From NCBI RefSeq assembly GCF_020164495.1, contig NZ_JAIQYZ010000006.1, positions 84,733 through 148,732 of the forward strand: a stretch of 64,000 bases of DNA, written 5' to 3'. Both the position numbers and the translations under genes were made by a program. The notes beneath the pieces are model-generated. The model made no database searches. It was not told where the DNA came from and saw only the letters and a program-made list of their open reading frames with translations. The number at the start of each line of letters is the position of its first letter. Positions within the stretch are counted from its first letter, which is position 1. Positions 18,584 to 28,298 of this stretch are shown piece by piece. This stretch comes from Psychroflexus lacisalsi (GTDB taxonomy: Bacteria > Bacteroidota > Bacteroidia > Flavobacteriales > Flavobacteriaceae).

Positions 18584-19330
18584 ATGAAGCTTAAACTTAA
18601 AGTATGGCGTCAAGAAGACGCTCAAGATAAAGGAGGATTTAAGAACTATGATGTAGATGGAATCGACGGTGATATGTCATTCTTGGAGATGCTTGATGTT
18701 CTGAATAACAATCTGGTCAATGAAGGTATTGATCCAGTAGAATTTGATCACGACTGTAGAGAAGGTATTTGTGGCTCTTGTTCATTGCAAATTAATGGTG
18801 AACCTCATGGTCCAGACAGAAGAATAACAACCTGTCAGCTACACATGAGAAAATTTAAAGACGGCGATGAAATTGTTATTGAACCATTTAGAGCTACCGC
18901 ATTTCCAGTAATAAAAGATTTAGTCATTGACAGATCTGCTTTTGATAGGATACAGCATGCAGGTGGGTATATTTCTGTAAACACTTCAGGAAATACGCAA
19001 GATGCGAATTCTATTCCAATCGATAAGCAAGATGCTGATGATTCATTTTATGCTGCGACTTGTATTGGTTGTGGAGCATGTGTTGCTGCCTGCAAAAATG
19101 CAAGTGCAATGCTCTTTACTTCCGCTAAAGTATCTCAATTTGCATTGTTGCCTCAAGGAAAGATTGAAGCTCATGAGCGTGTCTTAGAAATGGTTCATCA
19201 AATGGATAAAGAAGGTTTTGGTAACTGCACAAACACCGGAGCCTGTGAAATAGAATGTCCAAAAGGAATTTCATTAGAAAACATTGCAAGGTTAAATAGA
19301 GAGTATTTAAGTGCTAGCGTATTTAGTTAG
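18584..19330 (+). CDS. sdhB: Succinate dehydrogenase iron-sulfur subunit
   Basis: A 248-residue subunit with three Fe-S clusters. The N-terminal [2Fe-2S] site is CREGICGSC plus a later TTCQ; the two C-terminal clusters come from [13 protein letters not shown] and [14 protein letters not shown]. It carries electrons from SdhA to SdhC. It is the last gene of the operon (7 bp after sdhA) and is followed 25 bp later by a terminator hairpin. Confidence 0.97.
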   Translation: MKLKLKVWRQEDAQDKGGFKNYDVDGIDGDMSFLEMLDVLNNNLVNEGIDPVEFDHDCREGICGSCSLQINGEPHGPDRRITTCQLHMRKFKDGDEIVIEPFRATAFPVIKDLVIDRSAFDRIQHAGGYISVNTSGNTQDANSIPIDKQDADDSFYAATCIGCGACVAACKNASAMLFTSAKVSQFALLPQGKIEAHERVLEMVHQMDKEGFGNCTNTGACEIECPKGISLENIARLNREYLSASVFS

Positions 19331-19355
19331 AACTTAGACTAATGAACTTTATATT

Positions 19356-19386
19356 AAAGCGTTCTGGATGAATTCCAGGACGCTTT
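19356..19386. terminator. Terminator between sdhB and the WYL regulator
   Basis: Thirteen-base arms (AAAGCGTTCTGGA at 19356-19368; 19374-19386) with one G-U pair, a 5-nt loop and a T-run. It ends one base before the stop codon of the convergent WYL-domain gene and can serve both directions. Confidence 0.8.
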
Positions 19387-20304
19387 TTAATTGGTAAATA
19401 TATTTCGATACACAAAAGGGATTTCAGCTTTAGCTGTAGATTCACATTCTCGAAGTGTTCTTTCGTCGAGCAATTTTAATTTTGGAGGATTTAAGACCTT
19501 AACATTGTACATCCATTGAAAAATCCATCCCAAAAGTTCTCTATTGATTCCGCAGTGGAAAGTCAATAAGTAATTTCCATCTAATTTGATAATCTTTTGA
19601 GAGTGATGCCAAAAATGATCCTCTATAAAACGGCCAGTTACGGAGGTGAATTCAATTTCAATATCATAGACTTTTTCGTCAATATTTTTAGTTACGCCAA
19701 AACGTTTACTAAGCTCTATGTCAAGAAGGCTTTTATATTTCTTATAACCAGTAAACGACTTACCTAACTTGATCTGACCCAATTGTCTTATACCAAAAAT
19801 CTCAATTATATTCTTCTCGGGATTGTAACATGCTAAATAATAGGAAGCCCTGTGATAAATTATATCAAGAGGAAAGACTGTGAATTGAAAGGAGTCTAAA
19901 TCTAAATTATCCCCTGTCTCATCGTCTCTGACCAGAGAAGCCTCTAATGCGCTTTGTTGATAGATCGACCTTTCGATTAGGGCAATGGTCTTGGTTTTTG
20001 ATTTATCAAGATACTGATTCGAAAACCGAGTAGTTAAAATATTATCCGCTGTTTTAAAAGACAACTTATGATCGGGTGAGGATAGAGCTTTTATATAAAA
20101 GTATTTTTTTCCTTCTTCAAAGTAAGTGTTCAACTCGCCACCCTCTTCAATTATAAAGTATAATGATTTAAGGTCTCTTTGAATTTGACGCTGAGAAACA
20201 ATAAAATTTTCTTCTCCCAACATGTCAACCAATTGACTGGTAGTGAATGCGTTTGATTTAAGGTATGACTTTAAAACTGCTAATCGTTTTAGATAATCGC
20301 TCAT
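19387..20304 (-). CDS. HTH/WYL-domain transcriptional regulator
   Basis: A 305-residue protein: a DeoR/HTH_11-like helix-turn-helix at the N-terminus (FTTSQLVDMLGEENFIVSQR followed by QIQRDLKSL), then a WYL domain in the middle (about residues 140-225, including FPLDIIYHRASYYLACYNPE) and a C-terminal WCX-like extension. WYL proteins bind nucleic acids or nucleotides and control DNA-damage or phage-defence genes in several bacteria. The target here is unknown. It is not part of an evident defence island and stands alone between two terminators. Confidence 0.85.
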   Translation of the reverse strand: MSDYLKRLAVLKSYLKSNAFTTSQLVDMLGEENFIVSQRQIQRDLKSLYFIIEEGGELNTYFEEGKKYFYIKALSSPDHKLSFKTADNILTTRFSNQYLDKSKTKTIALIERSIYQQSALEASLVRDDETGDNLDLDSFQFTVFPLDIIYHRASYYLACYNPEKNIIEIFGIRQLGQIKLGKSFTGYKKYKSLLDIELSKRFGVTKNIDEKVYDIEIEFTSVTGRFIEDHFWHHSQKIIKLDGNYLLTFHCGINRELLGWIFQWMYNVKVLNPPKLKLLDERTLRECESTAKAEIPFVYRNIFTN

Positions 20305-20417
20305 GTATAGACGTTTTATGTCGTTTCAGGAAATAAATATAAAAAAAAGTCAATTGGATATACATTTGCATAACAAAAAGACATATACTCGAGCTTCATC
20401 CTAATTCTCTGTATATA

Positions 20418-20445
20418 AAAACACCTGCTTGAGGGCAGGTGTTTT
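20418..20445. terminator. Terminator after the threonine dehydrogenase-like gene
   Basis: Eleven-base arms (AAAACACCTGC at 20418-20428; 20435-20445) around a 6-nt loop, with A- and T-runs on both sides. It lies 31 bp past the minus-strand dehydrogenase gene. Confidence 0.8.
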
Positions 20446-20475
20446 ATTTTTTCAAAAAGTTCTAAACAAAAAATA

Positions 20476-21432
20476 CTAGTGAGTAATCTCAAGTGATTTG
20501 ACACCTTCCAGCATTGCTTTTACAATCATTTCGAGATTAAAATCATGTTTCCAGCCCCAGTCTGTTCTAGCATCAGAATTATCAATACTATCTGGCCAGG
20601 AATCGGCAATATCTTGTCTGAAATCAGGTTCATAATCAATATGAAAGTCTGGAATATGCTTTTTGATTTCAACATAAAGATCTTCTGGGGTAAAACTTAC
20701 GCTGGCAAGGTTATAAGAGGATCTTATTTTAACAGATTCTTCAGGGGCATCCATGATAGAAACGGTAGCATTTATAGCATCATCCATATACATCATAGGA
20801 AGAATAGTTCCTTTTGAAAGGAAAGAGGTATACTGTGATGACCTCAAGGCTTCATGAAAAATTTCAATAGCATAATCTGTAGTTCCTCCTCCTGGAGCAG
20901 TTTTATAACTAATCAATCCTGGATAACGGATACTTCTCACATCTACTCCATAACGTTTGTGATAGTATGCACACCAACGTTCGCCGGACTGTTTGCTGAT
21001 GCCATAAACGGTAGATGGCTCCATGATAGTTTGTTGTGGCGTATTAACTTTGGGTGTCGTAGGGCCAAAAACCGCAATACTGGATGGCCAGAATATTTTA
21101 TTTACCAATTGTTCTTTACCGAGATTAAGAACATTGAATAAAGACGTCATATTAAGATCCCAACCTTTCTCAGGATATTTTTCAGCAGTTCCGCTTAGCA
21201 TAGCTGCCATCATATAAACCGTATCAATCTTGTGCGTAGAAACGACGGTTTTGAAGTTCTCATAGTCGGTAGCATCTAAAATTTCAAAGAGTCCACCACT
21301 TAACTCTGAAGACGTAGAAGGTTTAATATCACTAGCTACCACAGCATCATCTCCATGAATGTCTCTTAAAGCTAGGGTAAGTTCTGAACCTATCTGACCA
21401 CAGGCACCAACTATCAATATTTTTGAAGGCAT
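20476..21432 (-). CDS. L-threonine 3-dehydrogenase-like NAD-dependent epimerase/dehydratase (SDR)
   Basis: A 318-residue extended short-chain dehydrogenase with the Rossmann glycine motif GACGQIGSEL (residues 8-17) and a catalytic tyrosine-lysine pair in VYGISKQSGE. The segment PGGGTTDYAIEIFHEAL is typical of the short-chain L-threonine 3-dehydrogenases described in Flavobacterium and Cupriavidus, which oxidise threonine to 2-amino-3-ketobutyrate. A UDP-sugar epimerase cannot be excluded, but the lack of a sugar-biosynthesis context and this motif favour threonine dehydrogenase. It is a single cytoplasmic gene. Confidence 0.82.
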   Translation of the reverse strand: MPSKILIVGACGQIGSELTLALRDIHGDDAVVASDIKPSTSSELSGGLFEILDATDYENFKTVVSTHKIDTVYMMAAMLSGTAEKYPEKGWDLNMTSLFNVLNLGKEQLVNKIFWPSSIAVFGPTTPKVNTPQQTIMEPSTVYGISKQSGERWCAYYHKRYGVDVRSIRYPGLISYKTAPGGGTTDYAIEIFHEALRSSQYTSFLSKGTILPMMYMDDAINATVSIMDAPEESVKIRSSYNLASVSFTPEDLYVEIKKHIPDFHIDYEPDFRQDIADSWPDSIDNSDARTDWGWKHDFNLEMIVKAMLEGVKSLEITH

Positions 21433-21519
21433 AATTTTGAATTTTGTGCAAATTTAAGCTTTGATAAACATATTGGAATAAAAATATCGTAATTATGAAA
21501 AACTTAATCCTCTAGCTTT

Positions 21520-21527
21520 TACATTTG
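21520..21527 (+). promoter_or_regulatory. Candidate -7 element for the lipoprotein gene
   Basis: TACATTTG matches TAnnTTTG and lies 18 bp before the ATG at 21546. It overlaps a TTG that could otherwise be taken as the start, which favours the ATG. No clear -33 element is seen. Confidence 0.4.
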
Positions 21528-21545
21528 AATACAGAAAAATTCATT

Positions 21546-22073
21546 ATGAAAAATAAATCAGCGCTACATATAGTATCAGTTCTAATTTTTTTTGCTGCTG
21601 CAGTGTCCTGTAGTAATCAAGAGAAAGGAAATAAAGCCGATAAATTTGATTCGGAAACCTCAGATGAACTTGAGGAAAAAATTAAACTGGATACCATTCA
21701 GCTTGTCAAATTGTCTGATGAAACAAAAAAGGCAATCGAAGATTGGAATAAGTATATTGCTTTAAATTCTGAAATTGAACGTTTTGAAAACTACACTGTA
21801 TTAGATGTCATCAATAATGCTGGTACCATAGGAAATGTTGTGGATTCACTAAACTTTACAGTTCCCAAAGTTTTTGATACTAAAGCTGTGAAAGCTAGAA
21901 TTGTAACCATCCAGACACATACAATGCTACTGGATGAAAATTCTAAACGTGTAGAGCCCAACCCAACGGAAATAAAAGATTTGAGTGCAAAAATAAAACT
22001 GGATTTCAATAACCTCAACATACAATTAAACGAAGTCTTCATCATAGAAGACAATTCTTTCCAAATCGATTAA
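21546..22073 (+). CDS. Lipoprotein of unknown function
   Basis: About 175 residues with an N-terminal signal (MKNKSALHIVSVLIFFAAA) and a lipobox ending AVSCS, so the Cys at about residue 23 should be lipidated. The rest is acidic and mostly helical by composition; no domain is recognised. The start is placed at the ATG at 21546, because a TTG seven codons earlier lies inside a promoter-like element. It is followed 9 bp later by a secreted SnoaL-like gene, so the two are likely co-transcribed. Confidence 0.65.
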   Translation: MKNKSALHIVSVLIFFAAAVSCSNQEKGNKADKFDSETSDELEEKIKLDTIQLVKLSDETKKAIEDWNKYIALNSEIERFENYTVLDVINNAGTIGNVVDSLNFTVPKVFDTKAVKARIVTIQTHTMLLDENSKRVEPNPTEIKDLSAKIKLDFNNLNIQLNEVFIIEDNSFQID

Positions 22074-22082
22074 AATATACAT

Positions 22083-22571
22083 ATGAAACCTATTCAAAGC
22101 CTTTTAATCTTACTGTTTTTTTCTAGTATAAGTAATGCGCAAACTGAGCAAATCAATATTACAATTGATAGTTGGCACAAAGCTGCAGAAAAAGCAGACT
22201 TTGAAACGTATTTTGATTTAATGAGTAAAGATGCTGTATTTGTGGGATCAGATGCAAGTGAAGTTTGGGATATTAAAGAATTTAAAGTGTTTTCTAAACC
22301 TTATTTTGATGCTGGTAAAGCCTGGACGTTTATACCAGTCAATAGAAATGTTTATACCGGAAGAAATAAAAATATCGCTTGGTTTGATGAGGTTTTAAAT
22401 TCAGAACATATGGGGATTTGCAGAGGGTCTGGTGTTCTTGTTCGAAATCAAGATGAAGACTGGAAAATCAAACATTATGTACTTTCGCTTGCTATACCAA
22501 ATTCGCTGGTTGATCAACTTGTGAAGCAGAAAACAAATTTAGATAACGAATATCTAAAGTCTCAACCCTAA
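22083..22571 (+). CDS. Secreted SnoaL/NTF2-like protein
   Basis: A 162-residue protein with a signal peptide (MKPIQSLLILLFFSSISNAQ) and an NTF2-like fold region: IDSWHKAAEKADFETYFDLM followed by a phenylalanine/tryptophan-rich pocket (VFVGSDASEVWD, then WTFIPVNRNVY). This pattern fits the SnoaL_3/DUF4440 group found widely in Bacteroidota. These folds bind small hydrophobic ligands, but no catalytic residues can be assigned. It lies 9 bp after the lipoprotein gene and 54 bp before the M13 peptidase gene. Confidence 0.75.
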   Translation: MKPIQSLLILLFFSSISNAQTEQINITIDSWHKAAEKADFETYFDLMSKDAVFVGSDASEVWDIKEFKVFSKPYFDAGKAWTFIPVNRNVYTGRNKNIAWFDEVLNSEHMGICRGSGVLVRNQDEDWKIKHYVLSLAIPNSLVDQLVKQKTNLDNEYLKSQP

Positions 22572-22625
22572 ATTTTCTTTCAACATAAAAAGCTGTATTT
22601 TTAACCAAAATAAAATTAGAACATT

Positions 22626-24680
22626 ATGAATAAAGTAAAATTAATGTTTGTAGCTATAGGAGCTTCAACATTGCTTTTTTCGTGTCAGGATTCCAACAAG
22701 GAAACTGCGGACGAAAGTAGAGGCATTGCCTTACAATACATGGACACCACAGTGAATCCTCAGGATGATTTCTACAGCTATGTTAATGGTGGCTGGATGA
22801 AAACAGCAGAAATTCCAGATGATAGGACGTCTTGGGGTGGGTTTCAAATCTTGAGAAAATCCACAGACAATGACGTTTTGGAAATTTTAAAAACCGCTGA
22901 AGAATCAGGAAAATACTCAGCAACTTCAGATCAAGGAAAAGCAATTTCAGTTTTCAACTCTATCATGGATACGTTGTCTAGAAATGTTGCTGGTGTAGAT
23001 CCAATCATGGATAAACTAGACCTTATTAATGAAGTAAAAACTAAAAAAGATATACAAAAACTTTTAGCTGAGTATCCAACAGCTATTTCCGCACCATTTT
23101 TTGGTGTTTCCTCGTATTCAGATCCAGATGATAGTAACACAAATGCTGCTTATGTAGGAACTGGAAGCCTTGGCCTACCAGATAGAGATTACTACCTGGA
23201 TCAGGATGATAAATCCAAAGAAATAAGAGAGCAGTACAAAGAACATATCGTGAAAATGCTGGCTTACTTTGGCGGCTCTAAAGAAGATGCGAAATTCAGA
23301 GCAGAGACTATTCTTAAGCTTGAAACACAACTGGCTGAACCAAGACTTGATAAAGTAGCAAGGAGAGATTTTAGAAATTTCAACAATCGCTATGCAGTTA
23401 GTGACCTCAATACGGTTGCTAAAAATATAGATCTTAAAGCTTATATGACTGATCTAGGAATAGAGAAGTTACCCGATACAGTTTTGGTCATGGAGCCAAA
23501 ATACATGGAGGCTTTAGATCAAATGATTGCTGAAACACCGCTTAACGATTTAAAGAGCTTAATGACCTGGTCAACTATCAATTCTGCATCCAATCAACTT
23601 TCTACTGAAATAGCTACAACCAACTGGGAGTTTTATAGCAAAACCTTGAGCGGTGCAAAAGCGCAAAGACCTTTGGATGAGCGTGCGCTATCCGTAGTGA
23701 ATGGAAGTATAGGTGAAGCGGTTGGTAAGCTATATGTGGATCAAAAATTCCCACCAGAAGCTAAAGAAAAAGCTGAAGACATGGTTGGAAATGTAATTAC
23801 AGCCTTCAAAAACAGAATCAATGATTTAGAGTGGATGGAAGATAAAACCAAAACTAAGGCTATTGAAAAACTAGATAAATTCACCGTGAAAATTGGTTAT
23901 CCGGATGAATTTGAAGATTATAGCGACTTAAGTGTGTCTCCAGAAAACACCTACTACGAGAACATGCAGGCGGTTTCTAAATGGAATTATAAAGATAACC
24001 TCAGCAAAATAGGTGAGCCTGTAGATAAAACAGAATGGGGAATGTCACCTCAAACTGTAAACGCTTATTTCAATCCATTATACAACGAGATTGTCTTTCC
24101 TGCTGCTATTTTACAACCTCCTTTCTACGATTACAAAGCAGATGCTGCCGTGAATTATGGTGGAATTGGAGCCGTCATTGGTCATGAAATTTCTCATGCT
24201 TTTGATGATAGTGGATCAAGATTTGATGCCGATGGAAATTTAAAAAACTGGTGGTCCGATAAAGATCTTGAAAAATTTACAGAGCGTGGAAATAATCTTG
24301 CTGAACTTTACAGCAGTATAGAAGTTTTAGATAGTGTCTACATCAATGGCAAATTCACCTTAGGAGAAAATATTGGTGATCTAGGTGGAGTCCTCGGAGC
24401 TTATGATGGTCTGATGCTTCATTATGAAAATAATGAAAAGCCTGGTAAGATTGCTGGTTTCACACCTGAGCAACGTTTCTTTATGTCTTGGGCAACCGTT
24501 TGGAGAACTAAAACCAGAGATGAAGCTTTGAGAACTCAAGTAAAAACGGACCCACACTCTCCGGGACAATACAGAGCTTACGTACCTCTTCAAAATATAG
24601 ATGCATTTTACGATGCTTTCGATGTCAAAGAAGGTGACGATATGTTCATCGCTCCAGAGGAAAGAGTAAGAATCTGGTAA
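22626..24680 (+). CDS. M13 family (neprilysin/PepO-like) metalloendopeptidase, lipoprotein
   Basis: A 684-residue zinc peptidase. A signal peptide ends in the lipobox LLFSC, so the mature protein is probably anchored to a membrane facing the periplasm or outside. The zinc motif is HEISHAFDD (H520, E521, H524), with the third ligand in GENIGDLGG and the usual NAYFNPLYNEIVFPA substrate-binding stretch ahead of it. The C-terminus VRIW matches the family end (.R.W). It cleaves oligopeptides. A clear terminator follows. Confidence 0.95.
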   Translation: MNKVKLMFVAIGASTLLFSCQDSNKETADESRGIALQYMDTTVNPQDDFYSYVNGGWMKTAEIPDDRTSWGGFQILRKSTDNDVLEILKTAEESGKYSATSDQGKAISVFNSIMDTLSRNVAGVDPIMDKLDLINEVKTKKDIQKLLAEYPTAISAPFFGVSSYSDPDDSNTNAAYVGTGSLGLPDRDYYLDQDDKSKEIREQYKEHIVKMLAYFGGSKEDAKFRAETILKLETQLAEPRLDKVARRDFRNFNNRYAVSDLNTVAKNIDLKAYMTDLGIEKLPDTVLVMEPKYMEALDQMIAETPLNDLKSLMTWSTINSASNQLSTEIATTNWEFYSKTLSGAKAQRPLDERALSVVNGSIGEAVGKLYVDQKFPPEAKEKAEDMVGNVITAFKNRINDLEWMEDKTKTKAIEKLDKFTVKIGYPDEFEDYSDLSVSPENTYYENMQAVSKWNYKDNLSKIGEPVDKTEWGMSPQTVNAYFNPLYNEIVFPAAILQPPFYDYKADAAVNYGGIGAVIGHEISHAFDDSGSRFDADGNLKNWWSDKDLEKFTERGNNLAELYSSIEVLDSVYINGKFTLGENIGDLGGVLGAYDGLMLHYENNEKPGKIAGFTPEQRFFMSWATVWRTKTRDEALRTQVKTDPHSPGQYRAYVPLQNIDAFYDAFDVKEGDDMFIAPEERVRIW

Positions 24681-24710
24681 GTCTAAACTAATATTAAAAT
24701 AAATTGCTTT

Positions 24711-24748
24711 AAAAAGGCGGTTACAACTTGAGTTGTAACCGCCTTTTT
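24711..24748 (+). terminator. Terminator after the M13 peptidase gene
   Basis: Seventeen-base perfect arms (AAAAAGGCGGTTACAAC at 24711-24727; 24732-24748) with a 4-nt loop and T-run. It isolates the peptidase from the bacteriocin locus that begins at 24963. Confidence 0.9.
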
Positions 24749-24932
24749 CTTCAATAAATATTTTATTCACTTCTGTTCTAAAGGAACACAAGGTAATATT
24801 GGAAATACTAAAGTCAACCTGCATTATTTTTCAGGGTTATTGTGATAATTTTTACACGATCATTCTTTATTAAATAATTATAATCTGTATATGTTAGTTA
24901 AAATCTAAATAAAAGTCTCTTAAGGTTTACCA

Positions 24933-24940
24933 TAAGTTTG
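24933..24940 (+). promoter_or_regulatory. Candidate -7 element of the exporter operon
   Basis: TAAGTTTG matches TAnnTTTG and lies 23 bp before the TTG start at 24963. The -33 position shows no good TTTG. It would drive the membrane protein/thioredoxin/exporter genes. Confidence 0.4.
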
Positions 24941-24962
24941 CGTCCAACTAAACCAACTAGCC

Positions 24963-25595
24963 TTGAAACTTAAATACTTTAACCTTTTTTTCCTTTTATG
25001 CCTTGCTTATCTTGGAATAGGGATAATCACTCAAGAACTATTAAAAACAGAAATTCTATTAGCGGAAACGCTTTTAGAACAATTTACACGAGATCAAGTG
25101 ATTGAAGTGGTCAACTTCAATAGAAAGTGGGAATGGATTACTTATATATTGCTTCCAATAATTCTTCTCCTCAAAATTGCAGTCATTGCAAAAATTATAG
25201 ATGTTGGTGCTTTTTTCATAGACAAAAAAGTGAGTTATTCTAAATTGTTCTCTGCTGTATTAAAGGCAGAATTTATTTTTTTAGTAGCGCCAGTTTTAAA
25301 GCTCGGATGGTTTTATTTCTTTAAAACAGATTTCGGCCTGGTAGATTTACAAAACTTTTATCCGCTATCCCTTATCAATATTACTGGCTACGAAAATCTA
25401 AAGAGTTGGTTTATTTACCCTTTGCAAGCCCTTAATCTTATTGAGATGGCTTACTGGTTCTTATTAGCCTATCAAATTAAAAAATTACTTGAAATCGATT
25501 TTGGAAAAAGCTTTGGCATTGTGATGAGTAGCTATGGAGTCGTTCTCCTGATATGGATAATAGCAGTCATGTTTTTCACCCTTAATATGAGCTAA
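24963..25595 (+). CDS. Integral membrane protein of the bacteriocin-type locus, unknown function
   Basis: About 210 residues with five or so hydrophobic segments (about 5-25, 57-80, 98-120, 150-172, 184-206). The only available start in frame is TTG at 24963, giving MKLKYFNL; no upstream ATG is present. It overlaps the next gene as TAATG, so the products are probably made together. I do not recognise a family. Its position ahead of a thiol-disulfide protein and a C39 exporter suggests a role in peptide maturation or export, or self-protection of the producer; this is inference from context. Confidence 0.7.
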   Translation: MKLKYFNLFFLLCLAYLGIGIITQELLKTEILLAETLLEQFTRDQVIEVVNFNRKWEWITYILLPIILLLKIAVIAKIIDVGAFFIDKKVSYSKLFSAVLKAEFIFLVAPVLKLGWFYFFKTDFGLVDLQNFYPLSLINITGYENLKSWFIYPLQALNLIEMAYWFLLAYQIKKLLEIDFGKSFGIVMSSYGVVLLIWIIAVMFFTLNMS

Positions 25596-26122
25596 TGATG
25601 ACCAAAAAGAAAAAAATAAAGACCCTCATCTTAATATCAGTTAGTCTCCTGTTTTTAATCTTGGCTTACTCCTTTGTTAACTCGTATTATACTAAACATA
25701 CTAGAGAAGCTGAACTTATTGAATTACCAGATATCCCTTTGCATGATCTAAGTGGAAACAATTTCAATATTGAACAACTTGAGGGTTTGAAAATTCTCGT
25801 GTTTATGGATCCTGATTGTATTTATTGTAAAAATCAAATCAAAGAGTTCAAAGAACTTAGAAAACGGCTTAGTTATTTGACTATAGTAGGTATTTCTGAA
25901 CAGCCTTTGGAAAAACTTAAAGATTATATCAACACAGAACCTTTTTTTAACGAACCTAAAAACTTTATGACCCATGATTACACTAGTAAAATGGCTGATC
26001 ATTTTTGGATTGGAACTACACCTCATCTTTTAATTTATGATGAGAACAATCAACTGATTAAGCAAAATAAAGGTTTTATTAATGCTGATAAGTTAATAGC
26101 CATACTTGAAAAAGTTCAGTAA
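25595..26122 (+). CDS. Membrane-anchored thioredoxin-like (TlpA/ResA-type) protein
   Basis: A 175-residue protein: an N-terminal anchor helix (about residues 7-26, LILISVSLLFLILAYSFV) and a periplasm-facing thioredoxin fold with the redox pair CIYC in VFMDPDCIYCKNQ at about residues 74-77. A cis-proline loop is seen in IGTTPHLLIY. The start ATG at 25595 overlaps the preceding stop (TAATG). Such proteins reduce, form or shuffle disulfides outside the membrane. Both bacteriocin-like precursors downstream carry exactly two core cysteines, so they are attractive substrates (inference). Confidence 0.85.
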   Translation: MMTKKKKIKTLILISVSLLFLILAYSFVNSYYTKHTREAELIELPDIPLHDLSGNNFNIEQLEGLKILVFMDPDCIYCKNQIKEFKELRKRLSYLTIVGISEQPLEKLKDYINTEPFFNEPKNFMTHDYTSKMADHFWIGTTPHLLIYDENNQLIKQNKGFINADKLIAILEKVQ

Positions 26123-28291
26123 ATGAAAAACTTAAAACAAATCAGCAAAACTCATGTTTTACAACTAGACCAAAGCGATTGTGGTGTGGCTTGTCTGTTG
26201 AGTTTAGTAAATTACTATGATGGTGAATCTAGCTTAGAGCATTTAAGAAAGCTTAGCGGAACAAGTAAACAAGGAACTACGCTTTTAGGCTTGTATCAAG
26301 CAGCTCAAGATTTAGGTTTTGATGCACAAGGCAATGAAGCAGATATAAAAGCCATAATTGAACATAATGAACCTACTATCTTGCATGTAGTTATCGAAGA
26401 ACAGTTACAGCATTATGTGATTTGTTATGGCTACAATGGCAAAACCTTTACTATAGGCGATCCGGGTAAAGGCATTTATGAGTACACCAGAGAACAACTC
26501 GATAACATCTGGCAATCCAAAACTTGTCTTACCTTGAAACCTACGCAAGCATTTGAGAAAAAGAGCAAACTCAAGAAATCTAAAAAAAAGTGGTTTTTCC
26601 AGGTTTTGAAAGAAGATTACCGCGTCATTAGTTTTAGTCTAATTCTAGGTCTGGCTATTTCTATATTAGGCATGACCATGGCGGTCTTTTCCCAAAAGTT
26701 GATCGATGATATTTTACCTTCCAATAATATTCAAAAGTTAATCGCAGGTATTGTTTTAGTAGGCTTTTTGTTATGCATTAGGATAGGTTTCAATGCCTTA
26801 AGAGATTATTTTCTCATTCATCAAACCAAGGAGTTCAATACTCGAATTATAGATAAGTTTTACTCCTCGTTATTACATTTACCCAAATCCTTTTTTAACA
26901 GTCGTAAAATTGGGGATCTTGTGGCCAGATTAAATGATACACAGCGAGTACAACGTGTGATTAACCGAATAGTAGGCAATGTATTGATAGATATTTTGGT
27001 TACACTCTCTTCATTAGGATTAATTTTTATATACTCCTGGCAATCAGGCCTCATCGTCATTGTAAGTTTACCACTTTATGCTATTTTGATTTATAGATTT
27101 AATAAACCTATCATCACTTCACAAAAAGAAGTGATGCAGGCTTATGCGCTCAATGAAAGCAACTATATCAACTCCATGAATGGCATTTCGACCATCAAAA
27201 ACAACAATAAGCAATCGATATTTCAAGATATAAATAACGTTATTTATGGTAACTTTCAGTCCAAAGTATTCGATTTAGGTAAAATTAACCTGAAGCTGAG
27301 TGCTTACTCAGGCTTATTTTCAACATTTTTTTTAATTGGAATTTTAGCTTATGCTAGCTTTAGTGTGTATAGAGAAGATTTACAATTGGGAGAATTAATG
27401 GCTATTTTGGGCGTTTCTGGATCCCTTTTGCCTGCTGTAGCCAATTTAGCCTTAATAAGTATTGCCATCAATGAAGCTAAGGTTGCTTTTAACCGCATGT
27501 TTGAGTTTGCCTCTATTACACCAGAACAATCAGGGTCTAATGAAATAAAGAATTTTAAACAAATTGAGCTAAAGAACATAGCTTTTAGATTTCCAGGGCA
27601 TAGCCTCTTATTTGAAAACTTGAGTTTAAGCATAAAAAAGGGAGAGTGCCATGTGCTAGTTGGTGAAAGTGGTAGTGGAAAAAGCACCATTGCCGAAATC
27701 TTACAGAAATCTTATGAATTAAGCAGTGGACAAATTATCCTGAATCATTCCATTAAACTGAAAGACATAAATATAGAGTCCTGGAGAAAAGTGATTGGTG
27801 TTGTTCCGCAGGATGTCACCCTTTTTAATGGCAACCTCCTATCCAATATTACTTTAGGTGATGAAATGGATCCTCAAACTATGGAAGAATTCTTTCAAGA
27901 ATATCAATTTGATAAATTTATTCAAATGTTACCACAAGGCTTGGCAACTATCGTGGGTGAAGAAGGTATAAATCTTTCTGGTGGGCAAAAACAAATGGTA
28001 GGCTTAATGCGTGCTCTCTATAAAAAACCGCAATTTTTAATTTTAGACGAGTTTACGTCCGCGATGGATAGGCTTACAGAAAATTTTGCCTTAGACTGTA
28101 TTTCCAAAATTAAATCTGAAATAGGTGTGTTTTTTATCACGCACCGTTTAAGCATTGTTCCAAGAATTGCAGACAAGATATCTGTATTAGAAAAAAAGTC
28201 GATAAAACTAACAGATTCACATAAAGAACTACTGAAACACAATAATTTTTATAGTCAATATTGGAATGAGCTTCTAAACTTAAATGAATAA
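26123..28291 (+). CDS. Peptidase-containing ABC transporter (PCAT, C39 peptidase), bacteriocin exporter
   Basis: A 722-residue exporter that trims double-glycine leaders and secretes the core peptide. The N-terminal C39 domain has Cys20 (DQSDCGVACL), His97 (LQHYVICYG) and Asp113 (IGDPGKG). It is followed by a six-helix ABC membrane domain (about 165-440) and an ATPase domain with Walker A GESGSGKST, signature LSGGQKQ, Walker B FLILDEFTS and switch FFITHRLS. It starts directly after the stop of the thioredoxin-like gene (0-bp gap). The two GG-leader peptides at 29091 and 29324 are the probable cargo. No HlyD-type adaptor gene lies nearby, so how cargo crosses the outer membrane is unclear. Confidence 0.95.
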   Translation: MKNLKQISKTHVLQLDQSDCGVACLLSLVNYYDGESSLEHLRKLSGTSKQGTTLLGLYQAAQDLGFDAQGNEADIKAIIEHNEPTILHVVIEEQLQHYVICYGYNGKTFTIGDPGKGIYEYTREQLDNIWQSKTCLTLKPTQAFEKKSKLKKSKKKWFFQVLKEDYRVISFSLILGLAISILGMTMAVFSQKLIDDILPSNNIQKLIAGIVLVGFLLCIRIGFNALRDYFLIHQTKEFNTRIIDKFYSSLLHLPKSFFNSRKIGDLVARLNDTQRVQRVINRIVGNVLIDILVTLSSLGLIFIYSWQSGLIVIVSLPLYAILIYRFNKPIITSQKEVMQAYALNESNYINSMNGISTIKNNNKQSIFQDINNVIYGNFQSKVFDLGKINLKLSAYSGLFSTFFLIGILAYASFSVYREDLQLGELMAILGVSGSLLPAVANLALISIAINEAKVAFNRMFEFASITPEQSGSNEIKNFKQIELKNIAFRFPGHSLLFENLSLSIKKGECHVLVGESGSGKSTIAEILQKSYELSSGQIILNHSIKLKDINIESWRKVIGVVPQDVTLFNGNLLSNITLGDEMDPQTMEEFFQEYQFDKFIQMLPQGLATIVGEEGINLSGGQKQMVGLMRALYKKPQFLILDEFTSAMDRLTENFALDCISKIKSEIGVFFITHRLSIVPRIADKISVLEKKSIKLTDSHKELLKHNNFYSQYWNELLNLNE

Positions 28292-28298
28292 TGTTGTA

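Noticed and set aside
20316..20504. Minus-strand frame of 62 codons near the threonine dehydrogenase-like gene
   Set aside because: It spans a terminator hairpin and overlaps the end of a well-supported gene.
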